64,000 bases of DNA, taken from assembly GCF_015182285.1 (NCBI RefSeq), contig NZ_PRDM01000004.1, positions 310,001 through 374,000 on the forward strand, read 5' to 3'. The number at the start of each line of letters is the position of its first letter. Positions within the stretch are counted from its first letter, which is position 1. Origin of the DNA: Flavobacterium hungaricum. Lineage in GTDB: Bacteria > Bacteroidota > Bacteroidia > Flavobacteriales > Flavobacteriaceae. Of the stretch, positions 26,903-36,086 are shown piece by piece. The position numbers and the translations under genes were made by a program. The notes beneath the pieces are model-generated. The model searched no databases. It was not told the origin of the DNA and saw only the letters and a list, made by a program, of their open reading frames with translations.

Positions 26903-29719
26903 ATGACCGAAACTTTATCTATTCCACAAAAATTAGAAGATGCAATCAAAAATAATTCTTTAGTAATATTTGTAGGTGCTGGTTGCTCTATGCCTTTAGG
27001 TATGCCTTCCTGGAAAAATCTTGTAGAAGATATACTTAATCATTTAGATAAGAAATATGGTCTAACATCAGATACGAATTTCAAAAATATATTAAATGGT
27101 GTTAAAAATAATAGTAAATCTTTACTTGATGCGCTAAATAAAATTGAAAATGATTCAGACAACGGGATTATTTTTAAAATCAAAACTCAAGAGTTTATTA
27201 ATTACCAAATAGAAGAAATTTCAAAAAAATTACCTGAACAATCCAATATTCATAGTTTATTATGGGAAATTTCAAATAAAATAATTACCACAAATTATGA
27301 TAAAATTTTGGAAAAATACATTCCAAAATCAATATCTCCAAAAATATTTGATAACTCCAATGCTTTTCAAAGTTTAAAAAGCCAATCTGATAATGCCGAA
27401 TTTCTTTATAAAATACACGGTGATTATGAAGATCCAAAATCTATTATTCTTTTTGAAAGTGATTATAAAAATATTTATAAAAATGAAAATTATAATGCGG
27501 ATACATTGGCAACTTATTTCAAAGAGAAAACCTTATTATTTATAGGATTTAGTCTAACTGATCCTTTTGTAAATGATTTATTTATGAAAATAAAAGAGAT
27601 CTATAAAGGCTATTCAATCAAGGATCATTTTATTTTCACAACTAAAGATGAAGACTTTATAAAATACGACGTTATTCCAATAAAAATTAAAAATTGGGAA
27701 GACGATTTATTACATCATCTTTTAAAATTAAAAGAAATAAAGTTAGATATTGAAAAAAAAAAAGCGCCTCTAATAATTCTGGAGAAAAACCAAGAAGAAA
27801 AACAATTAACGAAAGATGATATAAATAATATTGTTGAACTAATTACAAAAAAAACTCAGGATCTAGTAAATGACCCGAGTAATAAGGATCTTATAAAAGA
27901 ACTTACAGACTTAAGAAGTAAACTCGATAAATTATTATTTGGAAAAATGGACTATCTGCAAGAGGTTGAAAAACCATTTAGAGATAGCGATTTACAAATT
28001 CTGTTTGAAACTATTTATTCTTCTGAAAAATTGAATAAACAGACCTTAGAACAAATTCAAAAAATACGAAACAATGATGATAAATATAAATGGTATGATC
28101 GCAGTGTCATTGTTAGTGCAATTTGTTGTAGTCTAATACATTTTAACAAAGCTGACGAGCAAAAAATTAACTTGCTCATTGACTTCATAAATGATAATGA
28201 AGAAAAAGTATGGGAAAAAGCAATGACATCTTTATTTCTATCATTAAACCATTTAGGAAGTAAGTGGCTGAAATTTAATGCAATTAAAGCTAAAATTGCA
28301 TCCTTAAATCAAAATTTAAGAATACAAGATGCTTGCTCAACAATTATAAAGGTCTTTAACACTGGATTAAATAATATTTCTATGATTGGTGAAGAACTAT
28401 TCGATAACCCTTACTTTAACGAAAGTCCTTTTAATTACTTTTTCCCTTATCATGAAGAAAAAAACCCTGCTTTTGAATTAGTTTATGAAACGTACGACGG
28501 AGATAATATAGAAAATTTTATATCTTTCTTAAATAAAGTACCGATTCCTGATCAAGTAAAATATTTAATATGTGGTGATGCAACAACAAAAGACAATAAT
28601 CAAAAAGATGACCAATATAATGAGAGAGAAAAAAAATATAAATCAGATTTAAATCTTATTTTAAATTACAATTCATTTTTATTTCCTTATTCACTCTATG
28701 TTCAAGAAATAATAAGTTTTTATAGGTTTTATCCAAAGTATAAACATGAAGAAAAACTAAAATCACAACTAAAATTAACAGAAACACCCTTAAAAGATTA
28801 TTTGTTAAATGAAAAACAAAAATATTCTGCATTAGGTTCACATTTCATGCAAGAAAAAACATGGTCACAAGCAATTGTAAATTTTAAAAAAGCTCTAAAA
28901 ATTGATGAAAATGATATTTCAAATTTATTAAATTTAGCAAACTGCTATAAAAATAAGAAAGAAAAGGATAAAGAGTTTTCTTTACGTTTAAAAATAAAAG
29001 ATAAAGACCCTAAAAACGAGAATAATCTAGCTAAACTTTTTGTTTTATATTACGAATTCAAAAAGGATTTCAACATTTCTTTACAAATCGCAAATGAATT
29101 ATTAATAATAGATAATAATCAAGAAAAATATTATAACTATAAAGGAATGTCTCTTAATAATTTAGGTCATAGAAAAGAAGCTGCCGAAGATTTAACAAAA
29201 TCAATCAGTCTTAAGCCTAATGATGATACTTATCATTATAATAGGTCTATAATTTATTATGATGATGCAGAGTATCAAAAATCAATTTACGATGTAAATA
29301 AAGCCATGGAAATTACTAAAGACTCAGATGAATTTTTAATACATAGAGCAAGTAATTATCTGGCGTTATTGATGTATGATGAAGCTCTAGAGGATATTAA
29401 GTTAGCTGAATCTTTAAGTAAAGAAAAGGGGGAAATTTATAATGTTTATAGTAATTATTATCGAATAATTGGCAATTTTGAAAAAGCGTTTGAATATATC
29501 GAAAAAGCTGAAAAAGTAGAAAAACAGGTTAGTTTTACTGGAACTCGAGCAACAATATATGGCTCAATGGGAGATACAGTAAATTTTTATAAATTTTTAG
29601 AGATCTCACTAAATGATGGTGGAAATGTCAATTCTTTATATCCAGACGTAAAAAATAAATTTAAAGATGAGCCCGAATTTAATGCTTTAATGTCTAAGTA
29701 CAATCAGAAAATTATTTAA
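26903..29719 (+). CDS. SIR2-domain protein with C-terminal TPRs
   Basis: 938 aa. Residues 1-270 form a SIR2-like NAD-binding domain: VIFVGAGCSMPLGMPSW, then ITTNYDKILEKY, KIHGDYEDPKSII and LLFIGFSLTDPFVNDL. The middle is helical; about 650-930 are tetratricopeptide repeats (KAMEITKDSDEFLIHRASNY, KAFEYIEKAEKVE). SIR2 proteins of this build are known or predicted anti-phage defence NADases that drain NAD+ after sensing infection. It is alone on the plus strand amid minus-strand RNA-repair genes and is visibly more AT-rich, suggesting separate acquisition. The trigger is unknown. Confidence 0.82.
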   Translation: MTETLSIPQKLEDAIKNNSLVIFVGAGCSMPLGMPSWKNLVEDILNHLDKKYGLTSDTNFKNILNGVKNNSKSLLDALNKIENDSDNGIIFKIKTQEFINYQIEEISKKLPEQSNIHSLLWEISNKIITTNYDKILEKYIPKSISPKIFDNSNAFQSLKSQSDNAEFLYKIHGDYEDPKSIILFESDYKNIYKNENYNADTLATYFKEKTLLFIGFSLTDPFVNDLFMKIKEIYKGYSIKDHFIFTTKDEDFIKYDVIPIKIKNWEDDLLHHLLKLKEIKLDIEKKKAPLIILEKNQEEKQLTKDDINNIVELITKKTQDLVNDPSNKDLIKELTDLRSKLDKLLFGKMDYLQEVEKPFRDSDLQILFETIYSSEKLNKQTLEQIQKIRNNDDKYKWYDRSVIVSAICCSLIHFNKADEQKINLLIDFINDNEEKVWEKAMTSLFLSLNHLGSKWLKFNAIKAKIASLNQNLRIQDACSTIIKVFNTGLNNISMIGEELFDNPYFNESPFNYFFPYHEEKNPAFELVYETYDGDNIENFISFLNKVPIPDQVKYLICGDATTKDNNQKDDQYNEREKKYKSDLNLILNYNSFLFPYSLYVQEIISFYRFYPKYKHEEKLKSQLKLTETPLKDYLLNEKQKYSALGSHFMQEKTWSQAIVNFKKALKIDENDISNLLNLANCYKNKKEKDKEFSLRLKIKDKDPKNENNLAKLFVLYYEFKKDFNISLQIANELLIIDNNQEKYYNYKGMSLNNLGHRKEAAEDLTKSISLKPNDDTYHYNRSIIYYDDAEYQKSIYDVNKAMEITKDSDEFLIHRASNYLALLMYDEALEDIKLAESLSKEKGEIYNVYSNYYRIIGNFEKAFEYIEKAEKVEKQVSFTGTRATIYGSMGDTVNFYKFLEISLNDGGNVNSLYPDVKNKFKDEPEFNALMSKYNQKII

Positions 29720-29815
29720 TATTTTTTACTTTACTCTTCTTTAACAAATGTTTATTATAAACAAAAAGCTTTTAAAACTAGAAGATGTACAAATCTACAT
29801 TAAATACTTTTACAA

Positions 29816-30574
29816 TTAATAATTTTTCATTTTTATCATCTCCCTAAAAAACAAATCCAACTCCTCATTCAACTTTTTTCCGCTTCCCAGCTTAGTTGCA
29901 TTTTCCTGATTAAAATGTACCGTTTCTAATAAAAAATCGGTTATCAACGTTTCTTTTGGGTGTAGGTAGGTTTCGTCTTTGCTGGCTTTTATTTGTTGTA
30001 ATTCTACTATTTTTTCTTGTATGTTTTTCGGCGCAATTGGCAATAGTTCGGCAAAAGCTACGGGCGGAAATGTATTGGTTTCTATAATCCATTTTCCGGC
30101 CAGTGCGGTGCGTAAGGCGTAGAAATAGCTTTTTAGCTTTACTTGTTCCAATTTGCAGACTTCCATAAAGTTTTTTGTTGTTCCCAAATAATGGTGCAAA
30201 ACCGCTATGGGCGAAAAACATTCTACGGCTAGCTCACGCATTTGCTTTGCGAAATCTTCGTTCTCAAAATACACAACCGGCGAAAACAACCATTCCAACA
30301 AAGGTGCATTAGATTTTGCTAATAACTTTACGGTTTTCCGTAAGTCCCAACCAGAACCGTCAAGATCGTCTTGGGTCATGAATTCGATTACATCGGTTTT
30401 TTCCCAAAGCGATAAATAATAGTCGGGTTTGTGTTTGTATACAAAACGGATATCGTAGTCGCTGTCTGGAGAGGCAAATCCCCAGGCACGGCTTCCAGAT
30501 TCTATAGCAAAGAGTATTTCTACGTCTTTCTGTTTTTCTATTTCTTTTAGTTTTTGAAGTATTTTTTCTTTCAT
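29816..30574 (-). CDS. Second RlaP-type nucleotidyltransferase
   Basis: Start at ATG 30574 (MKEKILQKLKEIEKQ); the upstream GTG is less likely. About 252 aa, compact member of the same PF10127-like family: AIESGSRAWGFASPDSDYD carries the GS loop and DxD, followed by YYLSLWEKTDVIEFM, KLLAKSNAPLLEWLFSPVVY and a YLGTTKNFMEV helix. Likely RNA-end or small-molecule nucleotidyltransferase of the RNA-repair island; divergent from and shorter than the one at 24830. Confidence 0.82.
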   Translation of the reverse strand: MKEKILQKLKEIEKQKDVEILFAIESGSRAWGFASPDSDYDIRFVYKHKPDYYLSLWEKTDVIEFMTQDDLDGSGWDLRKTVKLLAKSNAPLLEWLFSPVVYFENEDFAKQMRELAVECFSPIAVLHHYLGTTKNFMEVCKLEQVKLKSYFYALRTALAGKWIIETNTFPPVAFAELLPIAPKNIQEKIVELQQIKASKDETYLHPKETLITDFLLETVHFNQENATKLGSGKKLNEELDLFFREMIKMKNY

Positions 30575-30666
30575 GGTTGTTTTTTTTGCCACGAAGGCGC
30601 TAAGGCACGAAGTTTTTTTCTCTGTTTCTTTTCTCTGTCACTATGCCCCTTTAAACCTTAAAAAAA

Positions 30667-31818
30667 TCATTCCCCTTCTCCTTCTTCGTCGGGTGCGGTT
30701 TTATTGCGTGTTGCGATTTCCCAGTTTTCTTTTTGATAGGGATTATCAATTTTGTCAATCTGAACTAAAAAACGAAGTTTATTCTGTTTTGGATCATTCT
30801 GCTGAATTAAAATCCGGAATCCGTATCCTTCAACAGATTCAATATATTTATCTGTTATCGGGTTTTCTTCAAAGTATTCGATCACCTCATTTATTTCTAC
30901 AGAGAACTGAGTTTGGGCAGATAAAAAATGTAAAAGTTTTAAAGCCGTATTTTTTCTAAATGCAGCGTTTTTTAGTTTGGTTTTATCGACTTTGTATTCG
31001 GTGTCAAAAGTCAGTAATAAGTTGTCGCAGCCTTCGAGTTCGGCATGAATAAGGGTATCACCTTTTTGGTAGATTTCACTGATCGTTTCAGTATAGTTAT
31101 GCCATTCGATATCGCGTACACGTTTAGTAACTTCGGGTATGTGATGAAAAATAGTTTTAGAATCTAATTGTGCAAGCAAACAATCAGACAAATAGGATTC
31201 TTCATATAAGTTTCCGTCTTTATACACAAAAGATAAAGAAGCAGATTTTAAGTTGTCATTCATGTAAGTTCTGAAATTCTGCGTAATCTTGACTTTAAAT
31301 TTATCTCCATCAAATACTGCGTCGTCAATTATGTTATATGAGAAAGGCGCATATCCTAAAATGGTATGCGTTTCCTGATAAATAATTACGTCTTGCATGA
31401 TATAATACACGAATGTTTGATTGGTATTTGCATTGCCGCCCAACATTCCGGTTGAATCGACATTGAGTACATAATCAACAATTCCGTCATTGTTAAAATC
31501 CTGCTCTTTTATAATGTCATAAGAAACACTGTAAGGATCGCCATCATTAGTAAAATGTACCGAATAAGGGGCTTTTTCTGTCTGCAGGTAATCGTACTTT
31601 TGTTTTCCGATATCTTCTCTCATGACGTGTTGGAGAAAATTACTCTGGATTTCTGTCAGGATTCTGCCTTCAACTTCCTTTTCAGGTTCGGGTTCGGCTG
31701 CAGTTACTTCTTTTTTATTACTCTTTTTAATCTTTATGGGTTTCTTTTCTTCTTTACAGGAAAATAATACGAATAATACCGCCGAAAATAGAATTAATCT
31801 GCTTGTTTGAATGTTCAT
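30667..31818 (-). CDS. Lipoprotein, 383 aa
   Basis: Signal SRLILFSAVLFVLFSC gives a lipobox at about residue 21, then a Lys/Glu-rich linker. A DFNNDGIVDYVLNVDS segment near residue 110 is an FG-GAP/VCBS-like calcium-loop pattern. Function unknown; typical Bacteroidota cell-surface or periplasmic protein. No obvious link to RNA repair. Confidence 0.6.
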   Translation of the reverse strand: MNIQTSRLILFSAVLFVLFSCKEEKKPIKIKKSNKKEVTAAEPEPEKEVEGRILTEIQSNFLQHVMREDIGKQKYDYLQTEKAPYSVHFTNDGDPYSVSYDIIKEQDFNNDGIVDYVLNVDSTGMLGGNANTNQTFVYYIMQDVIIYQETHTILGYAPFSYNIIDDAVFDGDKFKVKITQNFRTYMNDNLKSASLSFVYKDGNLYEESYLSDCLLAQLDSKTIFHHIPEVTKRVRDIEWHNYTETISEIYQKGDTLIHAELEGCDNLLLTFDTEYKVDKTKLKNAAFRKNTALKLLHFLSAQTQFSVEINEVIEYFEENPITDKYIESVEGYGFRILIQQNDPKQNKLRFLVQIDKIDNPYQKENWEIATRNKTAPDEEGEGE

Positions 31819-31916
31819 TTTTTAAACTTATTTGAAGTTATTTCAAATGTAATTAAAGACGGTAGTTTTGAAGTACGTAATTACACGTAATTTTTTAAAA
31901 AGTTATTAAAGTTCTG

Positions 31917-31957
31917 AGCTGTTATCCCGATAGCTGTCGGGATAACAGCTTTTTTTT
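31917..31957. repeat. Perfect hairpin (dispersed repeat)
   Basis: AGCTGTTATCCCGA / TCGGGATAACAGCT, 14-bp stem, followed by eight T on the plus strand. Both flanking genes run minus, so as a terminator it faces the wrong way; more likely a mobile repeat of the GATAGCTGTCGGGAT type. Confidence 0.6.
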
Positions 31958-32009
31958 ATTCTTAATTGAAAGAAAAAATCTCTGCAGTTTTGAAATTTTG
32001 AAAAAGAAA

Positions 32010-32693
32010 CTACTCTTCCAGAAAATCTTCTAAAAATCCGATGAATTGTTTTCCATCAGCCGACCATCTTAATCCTTGGCCGTTTTCTATTCTTGCTTCG
32101 TAAACCAAATCGTGTTTGTAATGGTAAAATACATTCCACCAGGTTTTATTGCCTATTATAAAATAAATCAGCTTCTCGGCTGATAGGCGTTTTTGCTCTC
32201 TATTTCCTTTAATTTCTCCTAAAATACTCTTTGTATTTCTACCCGCATGTTTTTCCCAAGCTCTTACTGCAACCGAAATATCTTTGTTATAAGGTTCAAA
32301 ACAGCTTTCAATAAGTTTTTTTCGCAATGGCGGAATTCCGGTTTCGTCTCTTCGGCTGGCAGAAGTTAATCGTTGTCCTAAAACAAGCAGCAGGATTTCA
32401 AAAGGTGTTTCTTCAAACATTTTAATCAGATTGGGTCTCAATTGATTCGATCCGTTTTCAAAACTTTCTAAAACAGCTTCAAAATAAACTCTTTTATCTG
32501 GTAACGGCACTATGATTTCATCCTTAAAATAAGGTTCTCTTTGTATTGCTGCATTTTTATCAAGAAAGGAAAGCAATCGATACGAAAACAGCGCAAGATG
32601 TTCGTCTTCTAAAAACAAGGCATATTTTTCTTTCCATTCTTTTTTCAAGTCCGGAATTACAGCTTTTATTTCTTTTAAGAGATCGGGTTTCAT
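32010..32693 (-). CDS. Hypothetical protein, 227 aa
   Basis: Not recognised. Starts MKPDLLKEIKAVIPDLKKEW, soluble, helical, no signal peptide. Ends near FIGFLEDFLEE. Downstream of TatD on the same strand with a 44-nt gap, so possibly co-transcribed. Confidence 0.55.
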   Translation of the reverse strand: MKPDLLKEIKAVIPDLKKEWKEKYALFLEDEHLALFSYRLLSFLDKNAAIQREPYFKDEIIVPLPDKRVYFEAVLESFENGSNQLRPNLIKMFEETPFEILLLVLGQRLTSASRRDETGIPPLRKKLIESCFEPYNKDISVAVRAWEKHAGRNTKSILGEIKGNREQKRLSAEKLIYFIIGNKTWWNVFYHYKHDLVYEARIENGQGLRWSADGKQFIGFLEDFLEE

Positions 32694-32737
32694 TTCTATA
32701 ATTTCTCTAAATATATCATCCCTTTGGGATTTTTGTA

Positions 32738-33535
32738 TTAAATGCTAAAAAAGTTTGTTGCGTTTTTAGTGGTTTCCTCCGCTGCTTTATCCAAAGCAAT
32801 TCCTTTAAACTGGGCAATTGTTCCAGCAACATACGGCAGAAAAGCTGGTTCGCATCTTCGTTCGTGGTATTTTTTTAAAAGGCTGTTGGGAACATTTTTT
32901 GGCAGCATAAACGGCGCATCTGTTTCGATCATCATTTTGTCGAGCGGCACGTACTGAATCACTTCTTTTAAATGCGCAAAACGTTTGCTGTCTGAAATGG
33001 CTCCTGTAAAACCAAGATAAAATCCGTTATCGAGATACGTTTTGGCTTCCTGCAAAGTTCCTGTAAAGCAATGTACAACGGCTTTGGGAAGTTTCGGCAG
33101 ATAGTCTTTTGTAATATTCATAAAAGAATTAAAAGCTGCTCTTTCGTGCAAAAACAATGGTTTCTGAACTTCGATCGCCAATTCTAACTGCGCCTTGTAA
33201 CATTCTTCTTGTTTGTTTCTGGGCGAGAAATCACGGTCAAAATCGAGTCCGCACTCGCCTACCGAAATTACGTGTTTCTGTTCTAATAATTTCCGAAGCT
33301 TTGCAATACTCTGATTGTCGAAACTCTTCGCATCATGCGGATGTATTCCTGCCGTCGCATACAATACTCCTGGATACTGCTTGGCAATCTTGGCAGATTC
33401 TTCACTATTTCTTACGCTTGTTCCGGTAAGGATCATTTGGGTTACGTCGGCATCTACCGCGTCTTGTACAACATCGTCTATGTCGTTTTGGAATTGTTTA
33501 TTGGTTAAATTAATTCCTATGTCTATGTATGTCAT
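32738..33535 (-). CDS. TatD-family metal-dependent nuclease
   Basis: 265 aa from ATG 33535 (MTYIDIGINLTNKQF). Metal-ligand motifs of the family are present: an N-terminal variant DIGINL, ATAGIHPHDA (HxH region), SVGECGLDFDRDF (Glu), LFLHERAAF, VVHCFTG, and MIETDAPFM (Asp). TatD proteins are 3'-5' exonucleases or endonucleases acting on DNA and perhaps RNA. It could process ends in the neighbouring RNA-repair island, though TatD is also an ordinary housekeeping protein. Confidence 0.85.
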   Translation of the reverse strand: MTYIDIGINLTNKQFQNDIDDVVQDAVDADVTQMILTGTSVRNSEESAKIAKQYPGVLYATAGIHPHDAKSFDNQSIAKLRKLLEQKHVISVGECGLDFDRDFSPRNKQEECYKAQLELAIEVQKPLFLHERAAFNSFMNITKDYLPKLPKAVVHCFTGTLQEAKTYLDNGFYLGFTGAISDSKRFAHLKEVIQYVPLDKMMIETDAPFMLPKNVPNSLLKKYHERRCEPAFLPYVAGTIAQFKGIALDKAAEETTKNATNFFSI

Positions 33536-33985
33536 TTTTTTTCTTTTTAAGTTACAAAGGTTCTGAGAGGCAAAGGGACTAAGTTTTTGCCTCTTGGAAC
33601 GGTTATTTTTTTGTTTGTGCCACAAAGACACTAAGGCTCGAAGTTTTTTCTTTTTTCTTTGTTGAATGAATTAATCTCGCAAAGGCGCTAAGACGCTAAG
33701 TTTTTTTATGCAATAACTATCGAAAAAGTTTCACGCAGATTTAAAAAGATTTAAGCAGATATTGCACATTATTTATTTAAAAAATCCATTAAATCTGCTT
33801 TGATCTGTAATCCCGATAGTCAGCGGAAGCGTGAAACAAAATCTTTGCGACATTCTATTTTTTTATTCACTTTGCGTGAGACGCACTGCTGTGCGCCTCT
33901 GCAATACAATGCGGAACAAAACTTTGCGTGCCGAGGCTTCGGGATTGCGTAAATCTTAGCGTCCTTTGCGGTTAAACAGACATCT
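33536..33985. repeat. Gene-free stretch of dispersed repeats
   Basis: 450 bp without a gene. It is a patchwork of repeat pieces: TTGTGCCACAAAGACACTAA, CTCGCAAAGGCGCTAAGACG, the CACGCAGATTTAAAAAGATT / AAATCTGC pair at 33733-33800, and GAGACGCACTGCTGTGCGCC at 33879-33898, the last also found twice near 44967-45162. Confidence 0.65.
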
Positions 33986-34885
33986 CTAGAAATCTCCGTA
34001 ATACACTTGAAAGCACGGCAGCTTCAAATCATTTCTCCAGGTATCAACCACTTGATTTCTATCGTCTAATACAAATTCTACAAAATATTTATCTTTGATA
34101 AACTCGTTATAGATTTCCGTTTTAATGATCGAATCTTTTCGGCTGTCTTTGGTTTTACGCATGATTAAATCATCGTATTCTATTTCGTGTTGTTGCAAAA
34201 ATCGCAGCGTTGGTTCTTTGTAGCGGTCCTCTCTTCCAGAAACCAAAAGGATCTCGTACCCCAATTTCTTGTAGTTTCTCAATACATTCGCTACCGGATT
34301 ATTGATTTCGTCTTCATCGCATTTGCTGGCATCAAACGGATTTCGTCCGTTCATCAAAGCCAGTGTTCCGTCAAGGTCACAGATAATTGCTTTTGGCAGC
34401 TCTGGATTTTGTTCGCAGTATTCGACGTTTTTTGCTGCTTTTTTAATCGGTTTAAAATCAAATTTTTCCTTGGTTTTCTGCAATTGATGGTACATGTTTT
34501 CGATCACTTTCTTCGGAACTTTTCGATCTCTTTTTTCATTTCTGATAAAAAGCTCTTCCAGCGGTAAATCAAATACTTTAAACTCAATATCTGCCATTTC
34601 AGAAAAATCTGTTATTGGCTGTTTGATATAATCTAACTTTACATTACAAGTATCCAAAAGTACATTCCAGCCGTTTGAAAGCAGGGTTTTAATCTGCACA
34701 TTGATAATTTTAGAAATCATGTTTTCTACAGAATTATCCATCACTTCCTGAAACTGCGAAAATCTAATTTCGTCACGACTTATACGCATCGTTTTGGCTT
34801 CTGTACGCACTTTCCATTCGGCAAACGTACTTTTTCCTGATGCTGGGCAGCCTACTAATAGCGTTAATGTTGGTGTCTTTTTCAT
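33986..34885 (-). CDS. Polynucleotide kinase-phosphatase (T4 Pnkp-like)
   Basis: 299 aa. N-terminal P-loop kinase: GCPASGKST (residues 12-20) with SRDEIRFSQ downstream. C-terminal HAD phosphatase: CDLDGTLALMNGRNPFD near residue 168, LLVSGREDRYKEPT, and VLDDRNQVVDTWRND. This is the T4 PseT arrangement, healing RNA ends by 5'-phosphorylation and removal of 3' or 2',3'-cyclic phosphate so that a ligase can seal them. Third gene of the Hen1-ligase-Pnkp operon (13 nt after the ligase). In most bacteria these activities are fused in one Pnkp; here they are split. Confidence 0.92.
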   Translation of the reverse strand: MKKTPTLTLLVGCPASGKSTFAEWKVRTEAKTMRISRDEIRFSQFQEVMDNSVENMISKIINVQIKTLLSNGWNVLLDTCNVKLDYIKQPITDFSEMADIEFKVFDLPLEELFIRNEKRDRKVPKKVIENMYHQLQKTKEKFDFKPIKKAAKNVEYCEQNPELPKAIICDLDGTLALMNGRNPFDASKCDEDEINNPVANVLRNYKKLGYEILLVSGREDRYKEPTLRFLQQHEIEYDDLIMRKTKDSRKDSIIKTEIYNEFIKDKYFVEFVLDDRNQVVDTWRNDLKLPCFQVYYGDF

Positions 34886-34898
34886 TTTTATAATCGTG

Positions 34899-36083
34899 TT
34901 ACAATCTTGGATCTAATGTTTTTTCTATTTCTTCGTTATTGATTCTTTTCAAAAGCAGTAAACGCATCAAATAATTTTCTTCGTTTAAGTCTTTGTACGG
35001 AATCTGAAGCATTTTTTGGTTGATTTCCCAGCCGTTTATAGATTGTTCTAATTTTTTCTTTACGTTTCTCTTGTCAAAATAATGATCAAAATCCTGATGG
35101 AAATCAATACCATAAATCATCGTCAGGTAATTATTGTTTCTGACTTTAAAACACGGCGGCAGATTTTTAATATAATGCTGCACCGGCTTAATCATAATAC
35201 CTTCTTCGTTTGCTTCTGTCAATTTTTCGAAAAACGAATACATTTCTTGCAGCTGTTCTTCTTTATTCGAATCTGTAATTTCTAAATGCAAAAATGCATC
35301 GTCATTTACCAATCCGTAAGTCAGATTAGTGTTTGGAATGGACTCTTGACCCGAAACTCCTACTACTTTTAAAATTGCGAATGGCTTAAAATGTATTGCG
35401 CCGTCTACTCCAAAAGTTTCAATCTGGTTTTTAAAAACATTAAGAGATTCCTGCTGTTTCTCTAAATTCGGTATTTTAACCGCTTGCAAAGCTTCGTACT
35501 GACGCACAATATGAGGCTTGTGTTTACTGCCAAATTCTCTTCTAGTAAGCGCCTTTTTATCTGCAGCATAGGCTGTAAAATCGTTTCCATTTTTCACGCT
35601 GGTCAATTTTTCAATCAATCCCGACGATTTCAAATACGAATGATGGGTTTGCAAAGCATCGTAATAAGCCGTAAACTCTTTCTCGATCAAACCACCGCCC
35701 AAAACCTTCCAAGGCAATAATTCTGAAGCCAAAATCAAAGTTTCGAAATCAGGAAAAGAATCGAGCATTTTAGCGTGTAATGACGCGAGGCTTTCTTTTG
35801 CTTTTTCGAGATCGATGTGTTCAATTTTAAAACCATTTCTAGAAACAAAATACGTTTGTTCCAGATTCCTTTTTAGATAAATAGTACAGTAAGAACCCAT
35901 GTATTTCTTTTGAACTACAAATTCTGTTACCCCGCGCTGCAAATAATAATTGACTGCTTCGGCTATACTTTCGATCTCATTTCTGGTTTTGCTTTTTGGA
36001 GCCGGCGAAATTGTCGGCGAAAAATCATTGATTTGATTTTTACAAAACCATTCTATTCTGTTTCTTATTTTATGATCTAACAT
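34899..36083 (-). CDS. RNA ligase, bacterial Pnkp ligase-domain type
   Basis: 394 aa. Nucleotidyltransferase motif I is K60-Y-M-G-S (KxxGS, the form typical of the ligase domain of bacterial Pnkp), motif IV EEGIMIKP (about residue 295) and motif V FKVRN. It seals healed RNA ends; in the Pnkp/Hen1 system the ligase needs Hen1 for activity. The gene is separated from hen1 by 3 nt and from the kinase-phosphatase by 13 nt, so the three form one operon. A stand-alone ligase of this type is less common than the fused Pnkp. Confidence 0.85.
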   Translation of the reverse strand: MLDHKIRNRIEWFCKNQINDFSPTISPAPKSKTRNEIESIAEAVNYYLQRGVTEFVVQKKYMGSYCTIYLKRNLEQTYFVSRNGFKIEHIDLEKAKESLASLHAKMLDSFPDFETLILASELLPWKVLGGGLIEKEFTAYYDALQTHHSYLKSSGLIEKLTSVKNGNDFTAYAADKKALTRREFGSKHKPHIVRQYEALQAVKIPNLEKQQESLNVFKNQIETFGVDGAIHFKPFAILKVVGVSGQESIPNTNLTYGLVNDDAFLHLEITDSNKEEQLQEMYSFFEKLTEANEEGIMIKPVQHYIKNLPPCFKVRNNNYLTMIYGIDFHQDFDHYFDKRNVKKKLEQSINGWEINQKMLQIPYKDLNEENYLMRLLLLKRINNEEIEKTLDPRL

Positions 36084-36086
36084 CTT

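Noticed and set aside
31917..31957. Terminator for a plus-strand gene
   Set aside because: No plus-strand gene lies upstream; both flanking genes are on the minus strand, so I list it as a repeat.
33536..33985. Hidden gene or small RNA
   Set aside because: The stretch breaks down into known-looking repeat pieces and has no open frame or promoter-terminator pair.
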